DNA from: Rhodobacteraceae bacterium EhC02
GTDB taxonomy: Bacteria; Pseudomonadota; Alphaproteobacteria; Rhodobacterales; Rhodobacteraceae
Length of the DNA: 64,000 bases
Reading direction: 5' to 3'
Assembly (NCBI GenBank): GCA_001650895.1
Contig: LXYH01000006.1
Span: forward strand, 62,001-126,000
Shown here in pieces: positions 40,746 through 49,011 of this stretch. The notes under the pieces were generated by a model, which worked only from the letters and a program-made list of their open reading frames with translations, had not been told where the DNA came from and did no database searches. The translations under genes were made by a program, and so were the position numbers. Every line of letters starts with the position of its first letter. Position 1 is the stretch's first letter.

Positions 40746-42404
40746 CTAGCCCCCGTTTGCGGACAGCGGCAGGGATGCCCCGGTACGGGGCTGCGTGCTG
40801 AAACCGCTGAGAAGCAGATCGCGCATCGCCTCCATCGGCAGGATCGGCGCGCTATCCGTCGGGATCAATCCCGGCGTCCACCCCCAGTCGGCAACCTGCG
40901 CCAGCAAGTCGGGCGGACCGATCAGATGGACAGGCACATCCGGCCTTTCATCCAGCGCGATGAAACCCGCCGCCTGGTGATCGCCCAGAACGATCAGCAA
41001 AGGGGGATCATCGGCATGGCGGATCGCATAGGCGACCAAGGTTTCAAGCGCATAGGTGATCGACTGGCGGTATTGATCGCGTACCCGGTCATGATCGCGC
41101 CAGACCACTTCGGGCCGGTCGCCGGATTGGGCCATCTCGTCAAAGACGGTGCCATCGCCCAGGTCTTCCCAGGGAACCAGCTGCGGGATCGGAACCCAGG
41201 GCGCATGTGACGAAATCAGGGCTACTTGCGCAAAAAGATTGCGGTCGGACGGGGCTTCGCGCAACAGCCTGTCCAGTGCAGCCAAGGTGAACTGATCCGG
41301 CATCGTGACCCAATTGAAGGGCAGGCCCCGATACCCGAGGTCGGCTGCAGGCAGCACCGTTTCAAACCCCATGAAGGCCGCCTCGGGCCAGTCCAGCGTG
41401 ATCGCTGGCATCACCGCCGCCGTGTGAAACCCTGACCTGGCCGCGATATGGAACAGTGTCTCGCGCCCGCTGGCCAGCGCCGCCTGATAGCGCGCCTGCC
41501 CATCGACCCGCATTCCATTGGCAAAGGTGGCATGGGCCAGCCAGCTTTGCCCCCCGCGGGTGGGCGAGGTCAGGTAGGCCGATTGCATGGCCAGACCCGC
41601 GTCCCGCAGGTCTTGCGTTGCGCGTTCAAGCAGGGGGCGATGCTGCTGCGCGTAAAAAGGCGTGTCCATGCTGGTGCGCCCGTAGCTTTCGACGAACACG
41701 ACCAGCACATCCCGATCTATCCGGTCCAGAAGCCCGCCGCGCGCGGCAAAGGGATCGGCGCGCGCCAGATCGTTGAAAGTGCGCAGATCGGCCAGCGTGT
41801 CCCGCACAAGGAATGCGCGCTCCAACCCGACGCGGGCGGTGAAGGCAGTACCCGGCGCATTGAATGGAACAGGCCAGCGCGCCATGATCGATCCGACATC
41901 GGCCACGGCAAGACCAAGTGCGACAAAGGCCGCCAACCCGGATGCAAACTGCGCCGGGCGCGGCAGCGACAGGCGGGCCCAGACGCCCATCGCCCACCAC
42001 AGGCAGGCGGCAATGGCAATCATCAAAGCTGCAACGCCAAGCACGGCCGCAATCGCAGGCAGCAGGCCGATCGATCCCCAGGTCAGGCGAAAGGCCGCCG
42101 CGATCAAGGGCATGTCACCCACCGGATTGAAGCCACGGGTAAAGGCCGTGAACATGCCGAAATCGGCTGCCTTCAGGACGACGATCACGGTCAGGGTCAA
42201 TGTCAGCAAAGCGCGTAACAGGCGCCCTGCGCGCCCGTCACCGATCACAGGCAGGGCCAGCAGCAGCAAGGGCCATTCAAGGGCAAAACTGCTCAACGCC
42301 CCCCATGTCATGGCCGCAGGATGGTTTGGCTGGATCAGGACCAGGTGCAGAAAGACCGCCGACAGGGCAAGGGTGCCAAAGCGGCGCCAGGGGGCTTGGG
42401 TCAC
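40746..42404 (-). CDS. Membrane-bound alkaline-phosphatase-superfamily protein (sulfatase/phosphotransferase type)
   Basis: 552 residues from a GTG at 42404, whose GTGA overlaps the upstream stop; GGAGG lies eight bases before it. There are about five N-terminal membrane helices (residues 8-170). A C-terminal periplasmic domain starts at DVLVVFVESYGRTSMD and contains the probable nucleophile region PTRGGQSWLAHATF and the metal-site HAPWVP and LGDHQAAG. This architecture matches LtaS/OpgB/EptA-like enzymes that move phosphoglycerol or phosphoethanolamine from lipids to acceptors, although sulfatases share the fold. The CDP-alcohol phosphatidyltransferase neighbour supports lipid head-group chemistry. 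Confidence 0.82.
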   Translation of the reverse strand: MTQAPWRRFGTLALSAVFLHLVLIQPNHPAAMTWGALSSFALEWPLLLLALPVIGDGRAGRLLRALLTLTLTVIVVLKAADFGMFTAFTRGFNPVGDMPLIAAAFRLTWGSIGLLPAIAAVLGVAALMIAIAACLWWAMGVWARLSLPRPAQFASGLAAFVALGLAVADVGSIMARWPVPFNAPGTAFTARVGLERAFLVRDTLADLRTFNDLARADPFAARGGLLDRIDRDVLVVFVESYGRTSMDTPFYAQQHRPLLERATQDLRDAGLAMQSAYLTSPTRGGQSWLAHATFANGMRVDGQARYQAALASGRETLFHIAARSGFHTAAVMPAITLDWPEAAFMGFETVLPAADLGYRGLPFNWVTMPDQFTLAALDRLLREAPSDRNLFAQVALISSHAPWVPIPQLVPWEDLGDGTVFDEMAQSGDRPEVVWRDHDRVRDQYRQSITYALETLVAYAIRHADDPPLLIVLGDHQAAGFIALDERPDVPVHLIGPPDLLAQVADWGWTPGLIPTDSAPILPMEAMRDLLLSGFSTQPRTGASLPLSANGG

Positions 42405-43153
42405 GATCGGTGCCTCCAGAGCCAGAGGGTGTCGCGCCCGAAGGACCAGATCAGGGCCGCAACTGCGGCCCAGGTAATGCCCAGCGCCGGGCCGCTTCCC
42501 AGGATTGGCACCTGCAAGGCGATCAGCGCCGCGATCTGGATCACGCATACCACCTTGCGCCCGAATTTGTCGGGCAGGGGCGCGGCCATCCAGGGCAGTC
42601 CCCATGACGCCGCAACAAAGACATAGCGCATGACACCCAGGGCAAGAACCACGACACCGCCCATCCCATCGGCAAAGGCATGCAGCGCCAGAATCAGGGC
42701 CAAGCCTGCGTCGATCTCCATGTCGAAACGCGCCCCGAAACCCGAGGCCAGACCCTGACGCCGCGCCAGCCAGCCATCGACCCCATCCAGCAAAAGGGCA
42801 AACAACGCTACAAGGGCCACGGCCCATCCGCCCCAAGCCGCCTGACCCGCATCTCCGGACAGCAGCGGGGTCAACAGGCTGGCACCAAGCCCGGCCCGCA
42901 GCAAGGTGACCCCGTTGCATGCTCCAAACCGCGGATGCGGATAATGGGCCGGCAGTTGCCACCACAGCAGCAGCACCCCTGCGGCCAAAAGCGCGAATGC
43001 GGGCATTACCGCCAAAGCCGGGGCAGCATACAGGGCCATGTTCACCGCCTGCATGGCAAGGGCCGTGCAGGCCGCCCAGATCAACAGGCCGAGGCGTGGC
43101 GTCATCACGCGCGCGCGGTCAGGCATCAAGGCATCATGCGACATGGGTTTCAT
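42401..43153 (-). CDS. CDP-alcohol phosphatidyltransferase
   Basis: 250 residues with about six membrane helices. The full family motif is present: D123-x2-D126-G127-x2-A130-R131-x8-G140-x3-D144-x3-D148. The enzyme couples a CDP-activated group to an alcohol with release of CMP. Candidate reactions are synthesis of phosphatidylglycerol-phosphate, phosphatidylinositol-phosphate or a rarer head group; the sequence alone does not decide. It is the first gene of a three-gene operon with the AP-superfamily protein and the flippase-like protein. The start site has only a weak ribosome site (GACGG); an ATG at 43144 is possible. Confidence 0.85.
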   Translation of the reverse strand: MKPMSHDALMPDRARVMTPRLGLLIWAACTALAMQAVNMALYAAPALAVMPAFALLAAGVLLLWWQLPAHYPHPRFGACNGVTLLRAGLGASLLTPLLSGDAGQAAWGGWAVALVALFALLLDGVDGWLARRQGLASGFGARFDMEIDAGLALILALHAFADGMGGVVVLALGVMRYVFVAASWGLPWMAAPLPDKFGRKVVCVIQIAALIALQVPILGSGPALGITWAAVAALIWSFGRDTLWLWRHRS

Positions 43154-43273
43154 CCGTCAGAGTTAGTGTAGAGGCCAGGCAGTCAAGGGATGCGGGCGCT
43201 GTGGCTGGTCAGGCCGCGCTTGACCAGGCGCCGTTTCCGGCTAACTGAAAACAAGGTGATATGCGAGGTCGGG

Positions 43274-43819
43274 ATGCTGCCACAACAGGATCGTTACAAG
43301 GCGCCCGCACGCTGGCTGCATTGGCTGGTTGCGGCGCTTGTGCTGGCTATGGTGCCGGTCGGATTCCTGATGGTCCAGCAGGGGCTCAGCCGGCCTTTGC
43401 AGAACGCATTGTTCCTGTTTCACAAGAACATGGGCGTTGTCGTGGCCCTGCTGGTTCTGGTGCGGCTGCTCTATCGGTGGCGCAATCCACCACCGCCGCT
43501 GCCCGCATCGCTGCCCTCCTGGCAGAAACGTGTCTCGGCCTGGGTGCATGGGCTGCTCTACACGCTGATCGTGCTGATGCCGGTATCCGGCTATGTGCGG
43601 GTGCGGGCCGGGGGCTTTCCGATCGAGATGCTTGATGCGCTTGGCATTGGCAGCCTTCTGCCAAGGTCCGAAGCGCTGGCCAATGCGGCGAAGTCGCTGC
43701 ATTACGCGGGTGCCCTTGCACTGGTGGTTCTGCTGGCACTGCATCTTGGGGCAGCATTGCAACATGGCCTGATCAAACGCGACGGGATCATGGGCCGGAT
43801 GTGGCCCCCACATCGCTGA
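43274..43819 (+). CDS. Cytochrome b561
   Basis: 181 residues from the ATG at 43274 (GAGG upstream). The Ni/Fe-hydrogenase-like b561 fold has four helices: WLHWLVAALVLAMVPVGFLM, NMGVVVALLVLVRLLYRW, WVHGLLYTLIVLMPVSGYV and LHYAGALALVVLLALHLGAAL. Heme-ligand histidines are visible in WLHW, FHKN, VHG, LHYAG and LHLG. It transfers electrons between quinol and a periplasmic acceptor such as superoxide. It is inserted, on the opposite strand, between the two operons of the RibA/RibD and lipid genes. Confidence 0.9.
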   Translation: MLPQQDRYKAPARWLHWLVAALVLAMVPVGFLMVQQGLSRPLQNALFLFHKNMGVVVALLVLVRLLYRWRNPPPPLPASLPSWQKRVSAWVHGLLYTLIVLMPVSGYVRVRAGGFPIEMLDALGIGSLLPRSEALANAAKSLHYAGALALVVLLALHLGAALQHGLIKRDGIMGRMWPPHR

Positions 43820-43854
43820 GGACGCACTGGCAGGTTCCTTGCGCCCGATGCACA

Positions 43855-44619
43855 TCATGCCGCGGGGCCAAGCGTGACCCGCGCCGCAACCGGGCGATGA
43901 TCCGACGCGATGCGGATGCCCGGACCGTCCAGCGCGCGCATGTCTTCGACGCGACCCGGCGCAGAGGTCAGGATCCGGTCCAGTGGCAGAATGGGCCGCG
44001 CCACCGGAAAGCTGGCTTTCGCAGCGCCGCGCAGGGATTGCCCCAGCAGCCGTGGCGACATGGCCAGGCCACCCCAGGGGCGCCATTCGTTCAGATCACC
44101 GATCAGCAGGTTCTGGCGCGGGGACCGGCGGCGCAGGTGCTGGCCAATGACCCGCATCTGCGCGATGCGCAACGGCTGGCCCAGTGACAGATGTGTGCCG
44201 ATCACGCGAAAGGCATGTCCGTCCCGGCTTGCATCGACCACGACCGCCCCCCTGTGGCAATGTCCGGGCAGATCAAGCAGGGTGACATCCTCGACCGCGA
44301 TATCCGGTGCAAGGAACACGATCACCCCCAGAAAGCCGTGGCTGTCCGGACCCCAGCGCGATGTAGCCGTTCTATGCACATGGCGAAGCCCGCCCTGATC
44401 CTCGATCCGGCCGATGTCCAGGAAACCGCGATGGGGGCGGCACTCCTCATCGGCTTCCTGCAGCACCAGAACGGCAGTGCGCGGCACCAGCACTTCGGAC
44501 AAAAGGACATGCGCCGTCCGATCCGGGTCGATGCGACCGTCCTGACCACGACCGCGATGAATGTTCCAGCTTACGCAGTCCAGCGCGCCGGCCCCGGATG
44601 ATCCACCAAAGCCTGGCAT
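43855..44619 (-). CDS. Endonuclease/exonuclease/phosphatase (EEP) family protein
   Basis: 254 residues from the ATG at 44619, coupled to the RibD-like stop as TGATG; a GTG at 44646 is less likely. EEP motifs: VSWNIHRGRGQD, LQEAD, IGTHLSLG, LIGDLNEW and the C-terminal ASDHRPVAARV. The fold hydrolyses phosphodiesters (nucleases) or phosphomonoesters/lipid heads (inositol polyphosphatases, sphingomyelinases). Being last in an operon with GTP cyclohydrolase II and RibD-type enzymes, it may dephosphorylate or cleave a nucleotide-derived intermediate; this is inference. Confidence 0.85.
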   Translation of the reverse strand: MPGFGGSSGAGALDCVSWNIHRGRGQDGRIDPDRTAHVLLSEVLVPRTAVLVLQEADEECRPHRGFLDIGRIEDQGGLRHVHRTATSRWGPDSHGFLGVIVFLAPDIAVEDVTLLDLPGHCHRGAVVVDASRDGHAFRVIGTHLSLGQPLRIAQMRVIGQHLRRRSPRQNLLIGDLNEWRPWGGLAMSPRLLGQSLRGAAKASFPVARPILPLDRILTSAPGRVEDMRALDGPGIRIASDHRPVAARVTLGPAA

Positions 44620-45464
44620 CAGGACAGGTAGGACGCCGTCTGGCACGCACCGCTCTTGGCCCGGTCATGCAAGGGAAGCGCCGCCGCATTGGCAAGAGGC
44701 GTCAGGCCACAATCGAACACCACATCCGAACCCAGACCGAAGACACGTGTTTCAGGCCGGATGCATTCGGCAAGGGTCAGCGGCGCGGTGGGTGTCGTCA
44801 AGGCCGCCCGCCCTGCCCCGATCAGCAATGGGGCGATGGCAACCTGCAGCCGGGTCAGCAATTGCGCCTCGAGAAAGCCGGCAATCGTGATCCCGCCACC
44901 TTCGATCAACAGCGTGGACAAGCCTGCCTCGTGCAACGCGGCCAGAATGGCCTGGGGCGCAAAGACGCCGTTTTCCAGCGGCAGGCGGATCACGTCGACC
45001 CCGGCGGGGCGTTTGCGATCAACGGCCTGAATCACGAAGCGGCGGGCCCCATCGTTGCGCAGAGCCGGTGCGTCATCGGGCAGGCGACCCTTCGGGTCGA
45101 TCACGATCCGCGCCGGGTTGGGGCCACTGCACAGCCGCACGTCAAGGCGTGGTTTGTCATGCAGCGCCGTGCCGACGCCGATCATCACCCCGTCCACAAG
45201 CGCCCTGATCCGGTGAAGATGCGCCAGACCGTCAGGGCCGGACACATCGCGCGCATCGCCCGATACGGTCGCGACGCGGCCATCCAGCGATTGGCCGATC
45301 TGCGCCACCGTGACCGGCCCAAGATCGCGGCGCGCAAGCGGCCCGTAAAGATCCAGCGCCGCGCGTTCACCCTCGGACCATGTTCCGCAGCAGGAACAGG
45401 CCCGGCCTGACCGGATCGCAAGGATTCGCTCCCAAACTTCGGGGGTAACGGTCACATTGTGCAT
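44619..45464 (-). CDS. RibD C-terminal-type reductase, stand-alone
   Basis: 281 residues from the ATG at 45464, behind AAAGGAGG; about 100 upstream codons of open frame are rejected. The dihydrofolate-reductase-like RibD_C domain runs from about 48 to 265: IGQSLDGRVAT, IRALVDGVMIGVGTAL, RIVIDPKGRLP and LLIEGGGITIAGFLE. In riboflavin synthesis this domain reduces the ribosyl side chain of the GTP cyclohydrolase II product after deamination. The zinc deaminase half is absent. A short N-terminal extension carries CSCC (residues about 21-24). Its operon partner is a RibA-like enzyme rather than the housekeeping rib genes. Confidence 0.88.
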   Translation of the reverse strand: MHNVTVTPEVWERILAIRSGRACSCCGTWSEGERAALDLYGPLARRDLGPVTVAQIGQSLDGRVATVSGDARDVSGPDGLAHLHRIRALVDGVMIGVGTALHDKPRLDVRLCSGPNPARIVIDPKGRLPDDAPALRNDGARRFVIQAVDRKRPAGVDVIRLPLENGVFAPQAILAALHEAGLSTLLIEGGGITIAGFLEAQLLTRLQVAIAPLLIGAGRAALTTPTAPLTLAECIRPETRVFGLGSDVVFDCGLTPLANAAALPLHDRAKSGACQTASYLS

Positions 45465-45486
45465 CGTTGTCCTCCTTTCCGGCCGA

Positions 45487-46260
45487 TCATGGCGCATCTG
45501 GCGGCAAGGCCAGCAGATCAGTGTGCCCGATGTGGCAAAGCGCTGTCGCTGCGGCGGCTGCGCGTGTGCCACCCCATGCCTTGGCCTGCGCCTCGCCCGC
45601 CGCGTCCGCCGCATCAGCGATACCGCCAACCAGCTCACGCTGAAGCGCGGCCTGGTCCGGCCCCAGCCGCCAGGGGCTGTCGGCGCGGTGAACCTCGTAT
45701 CCCCTGCGGGCCAAGGCCGCGGCCATCGCGTCGGTCGCCCCCGGCCCAAGCGCGGGGCCAAAGCCCTTGTCGCTCACCTGGTGGCGGTTGAACGCCTGGG
45801 TCACCGGCGCATCGGCACCATCCGCCGGGGTCCAGTGCATGACGCCATCATAACTCAAGGCCGCATAGAACGGCAGTCGGTGCTCCGCCAGCCGCGCCGC
45901 CAGGCGTTCGACCCAATCAAGCGAACACAGGTCAAGCAGGGCCGAAGCCGTCACAAGACTGGCCCCATCCAGCGGCAAAAGGTCCAGATCGCGAAGGTCG
46001 ATCCGGTGCGTGGTCACGCCACCGGGGGCCGCTTCCGCGGCATGGCGCAGAAGTTCCGGATCATTGTCCACCAACCGCCAGACACTTCCCGCAGCCAGAT
46101 GGCCTGAAAAGGCGCGAATGGTCGACCCCGTGCCGCAGCCAAGATCGACAATCACCGCCTGCGGTCCTGCCGCCTGCGCCGCCGCGCGCAACAGCGCCGC
46201 GTCCCGCGCCGCATGATCGGCCGGTTCACGCAGGGCAAGCCATGCGGCGCTGAAACCCAT
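45487..46260 (-). CDS. SAM-dependent methyltransferase (class I)
   Basis: 257 residues. The Rossmann SAM-binding motif I is VIVDLGCGTGSTIRAF (about 35-50) and the acidic end of strand 2 is RLVDNDPELL. Further motifs are LLPLDGASLVTASALLDL and a C-terminal substrate region. The acceptor is unknown; context suggests a small heterocyclic molecule derived from GTP. It lies three bases after the PTPS-like gene and 22 bases before the RibD-type reductase. Confidence 0.85.
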   Translation of the reverse strand: MGFSAAWLALREPADHAARDAALLRAAAQAAGPQAVIVDLGCGTGSTIRAFSGHLAAGSVWRLVDNDPELLRHAAEAAPGGVTTHRIDLRDLDLLPLDGASLVTASALLDLCSLDWVERLAARLAEHRLPFYAALSYDGVMHWTPADGADAPVTQAFNRHQVSDKGFGPALGPGATDAMAAALARRGYEVHRADSPWRLGPDQAALQRELVGGIADAADAAGEAQAKAWGGTRAAAAATALCHIGHTDLLALPPDAP

Positions 46261-46263
46261 CGC

Positions 46264-46659
46264 TCAGATCTCCGCCTCGAACCAGCCACGTGCCATGTGG
46301 CTTTCGTGCAATGTAATCCGCAACCGTTTGACCCGCCCGTTGTCCTTCAGTGCACCGGATCGGACCTTGGCGGCCATTTCCCGGAAAATATGCCCAGACA
46401 GGAATTCCGTGGTGGTGAAAATCCCCTTGAACTGCGGCACCTCGTCAAGGTTCTTGTAGCGCAGGGGTTCCAGAACCGCCGCCAGCGCCTCGATCGCGAG
46501 GCCGATATCGACGACCAGACCGTGCTCGTCGATATCATCGGCAAAAAAGGCGGCATCGACGGTAAAGGTCGCACCATGCACACCCTGCGCGGGGCCAAAG
46601 ACCGGCGAGGGGAAGGAATGGGCGATCATGATATGGTCACGGACTTCGACGGCGTACAT
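46264..46659 (-). CDS. PTPS/QueD-fold protein with altered active site
   Basis: 131 residues, ATG behind AAGGAGCCC. The 6-pyruvoyl/6-carboxy-tetrahydropterin synthase fold is recognisable from FTVDAAFFADDIDEHGLVVDIGLAIEALAAVLEPL, here given as overlapping pieces, and TTEFLSGHIF. Compared with E. coli QueD, H14 and H28 occupy two zinc-histidine positions. The third zinc histidine is A30, and the catalytic cysteine position is A24. The glutamate in LHES is kept. It is therefore unlikely to do ordinary QueD or PTPS chemistry. Its operon (RibA-like, RibD-like, methyltransferase) suggests a different GTP-derived substrate. Confidence 0.85.
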   Translation of the reverse strand: MYAVEVRDHIMIAHSFPSPVFGPAQGVHGATFTVDAAFFADDIDEHGLVVDIGLAIEALAAVLEPLRYKNLDEVPQFKGIFTTTEFLSGHIFREMAAKVRSGALKDNGRVKRLRITLHESHMARGWFEAEI

Positions 46660-46692
46660 TTGGGCTCCTTGAGGGGTATTCCGAGAGTTGTT

Positions 46693-47640
46693 TCAGTAGC
46701 GGATGCGGTGGCACAGGGTATCGGGTGACGACAGGATATGGGCGTAATCGTTCGGCAGATCGGAAAAGGCACTTTCGCCCGAGATCAGGGCATCCAGCCC
46801 TGGATCGCACAGCAATTCCAGCGCCTTGCCCATCCGGCGCGCATAGGTCCAGCGCGGCAGCCGGACCGCAGGAAGGTGGCCGACCTGCGAGCTGACAAGC
46901 CGCAGGCGGCGGCTGTGAAACGCACCGCCCAGCGGCACCTGAATGGGGGCGTCGCCGTGCCAGCTGGCCTCGACAACCGTGGCTTCCTGCCCGGCCAGCG
47001 ACAGCGCCAGCGCCAGCCCCGCCTGGGTCGCGCTGGTGTGAATGACAACGTCGCATTCCTGCGGCGCCGCGTCGGGCTGCGCGAAGGCGACCCCGAGGGC
47101 ACCAGCCAAAGACGCGCGGCACGCGTTGATATCGACCAGTGTCACATCTGCGCCGGGCAAGCGCCCGGCCAGCCACGCCACCAGCGCGCCGACCACACCG
47201 CCACCGATCACCGCGATCCGGTCACCCGCACCGGCACCGCTATCCCACAGGATCGTCAGCGCAGTTTCCATGTTCGCGGCCAGGATCGCACGTTCCGGTG
47301 GCAGACCATCGGGCAAAGGCGACAGCATGCTTTCGGGCAGACGATAGGTGGTCTGATGCGGGAAAAGCGCGAAGACGCAGCGCCCGGCCAGCGCGCCTTC
47401 GGTCACGCGGCCGACGCTGCAATAGCCGTATTTCACCGGAAAGGGAAAGTCGCCCTCCATGCCCGGTCCGCGCATCCGCTCGTGTTCGGACATGGGCACG
47501 CGCCCCGCCGCGACAAGCCGTTCCGTTCCCCGACTGATGCCGGAAAACAGGGCCTCGACCGCGACGCCATCCGCAGCGACATGGCCGGGCCTGATCTCGG
47601 CGCGGTCGGGGGCCACACACCAGAGGGCAAGTGCATTCAT
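46693..47640 (-). CDS. Zinc-less MDR family dehydrogenase
   Basis: 315 residues of the medium-chain dehydrogenase superfamily. The catalytic-domain block LFSGISRGTERLV has Ser where zinc alcohol dehydrogenases have the catalytic Cys. PFPVKYGYCSVGRV follows, then a Rossmann fold VIGGGVVGALVAW with the acidic VDIN that selects NAD. The pattern GISRGTE is shared with BchC-like enzymes, but no other photosynthesis gene is present. It probably oxidises or reduces a side-chain hydroxyl in the pathway encoded by this operon. Its start overlaps the RibA-like stop (ATGA). Confidence 0.82.
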   Translation of the reverse strand: MNALALWCVAPDRAEIRPGHVAADGVAVEALFSGISRGTERLVAAGRVPMSEHERMRGPGMEGDFPFPVKYGYCSVGRVTEGALAGRCVFALFPHQTTYRLPESMLSPLPDGLPPERAILAANMETALTILWDSGAGAGDRIAVIGGGVVGALVAWLAGRLPGADVTLVDINACRASLAGALGVAFAQPDAAPQECDVVIHTSATQAGLALALSLAGQEATVVEASWHGDAPIQVPLGGAFHSRRLRLVSSQVGHLPAVRLPRWTYARRMGKALELLCDPGLDALISGESAFSDLPNDYAHILSSPDTLCHRIRY

Positions 47641-48821
47641 TTGAAAAGATGTCCGGATTTCGCGGCCTTGGTTGCCAGGTAGGCTGCATTCTGCGGGGTC
47701 TGGCCCACGACAAGCGGCACGCGTTGCGTGACCGCAATGCCCTGTTTGTCCAGCATCGCCTGCTTGGCCGGGTTATTGGTCAGCAGGCGCACACGGTCGA
47801 TCCCCAGTCGTGACAACAGCGCAGCACCGATCCTGAAATCGCGTTCGTCATCCTGAAACCCCAGATGATGGTTGGCCTCGACCGTATCAAAACCCTGATC
47901 CTGCAGGGCGTAGGCCCGCATCTTGTTGGCAAGGCCGATCCCGCGCCCCTCCTGGTTGAGGTAGAGCAGGATGCCACCGCCCGCTTCTGCCATCGCCTTT
48001 GTCGCGGCATGCAACTGGGGACCGCAATCACATTTCAGACTGCCCAGCACATCACCCGTGAAACAGGCCGAATGCAGGCGCACCAGCACCGGACCAGCAG
48101 GATCGGGAGTGCCGATTTCGATCGCGTAATGCTCGATTCCGCCGTCATCGGGCCGAAACACATGCACGCGCCCCGTGTCATGCACGGCCATCGGCAGCCT
48201 TGCCGAGGAAACGGGGTGCTGCATCCGTTCCTTTGACAGCTCGACCAATATGTCCTGCGCCCGCAGCGCCGACAGACCGTTCAGATCGGTCCGGGTCAAA
48301 GCGTCGGCTTGCGCGCCGGGCGCCAGGGGCACCGCCACGACGGCCGGCAGCAACTGGGCCGCTTTCGCCAGCGCCACGCCCGACTTGTGCATCATCGTCC
48401 CCGGCACACCCCCGTCCGCATGGGCATCGGGCAGTGGCAATGCGTCACGCAGGATCGCGCGGGTCGGATCCGCCATCGCCAGAAGCCAGGTCAGGCTTGC
48501 GCCCTGCGGCACCGGCAAGACCAGCGTATCGGTCGGCAAGGCCTCTGCATCAAGGATCCCCAGGACCGCCGCACGATTGCGCGTCAGCACCAGACCCGCG
48601 CCCGCGCCACAGGCGATGACCGCATCAAGCCGCTCCTGGCTGAGGGTTTCGACAGCGACGACCAGACAGGCCTCTGCCTCATGGGTGATCAGGACGGGCA
48701 GACCCATGCGCATGTCGCCCTTCGTCCGCATCACTAGCTCCAGCAGGCTGGGTGCAAGGAACGGGGACAAGAGGTCTTGATCAATGCGAGCAGAGGCCAG
48801 GGCCGGGCGGAGTGCGTTCAT
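47637..48821 (-). CDS. ribA: GTP cyclohydrolase II with N-terminal RibB-like region
   Basis: 394 residues from the ATG at 48821. The C-terminal half (about 200-394) is GTP cyclohydrolase II: RLHSACFTGDVLGSLKCDCG gives zinc ligands C253, C264 and C266, followed by LYLNQEGRGIGLANK. It opens GTP to formate, pyrophosphate and a diaminopyrimidine ribosyl phosphate. The N-terminal ~190 residues look like a degenerate dihydroxybutanone-phosphate synthase domain (GLPVLITHEAE; AVETLSQERL). It is the first gene of a six-gene operon with dehydrogenase, PTPS-like, methyltransferase, RibD-reductase and EEP genes. This suggests use in a dedicated pathway besides or instead of riboflavin. Confidence 0.88.
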   Translation of the reverse strand: MNALRPALASARIDQDLLSPFLAPSLLELVMRTKGDMRMGLPVLITHEAEACLVVAVETLSQERLDAVIACGAGAGLVLTRNRAAVLGILDAEALPTDTLVLPVPQGASLTWLLAMADPTRAILRDALPLPDAHADGGVPGTMMHKSGVALAKAAQLLPAVVAVPLAPGAQADALTRTDLNGLSALRAQDILVELSKERMQHPVSSARLPMAVHDTGRVHVFRPDDGGIEHYAIEIGTPDPAGPVLVRLHSACFTGDVLGSLKCDCGPQLHAATKAMAEAGGGILLYLNQEGRGIGLANKMRAYALQDQGFDTVEANHHLGFQDDERDFRIGAALLSRLGIDRVRLLTNNPAKQAMLDKQGIAVTQRVPLVVGQTPQNAAYLATKAAKSGHLFK

Positions 48822-49011
48822 CTGACAACCAAAATTCAATTCTATCCCCCTCAAACTAGCATTGCACGGATGCAGACAAGACCACGCATTCGTTTTCCGT
48901 GATGGTTTGACCCGCTTGGGCAATCTTCTGCGCATACGGGCTGAATCATTGGAAAGTTGCACTATCTGCAGCTTTCATATGATCGTTGCTTGTTTCCCGA
49001 GGAGAGAGAGC

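Noticed and set aside
46693-47640. BchC of bacteriochlorophyll synthesis
   Set aside because: The GISRGTE motif is similar, but no photosynthesis genes are near and the operon partners are RibA/RibD/PTPS types.
48822-48980. Possible FMN riboswitch before the RibA-like gene
   Set aside because: None of the conserved FMN-aptamer blocks are visible in the leader on the minus strand.
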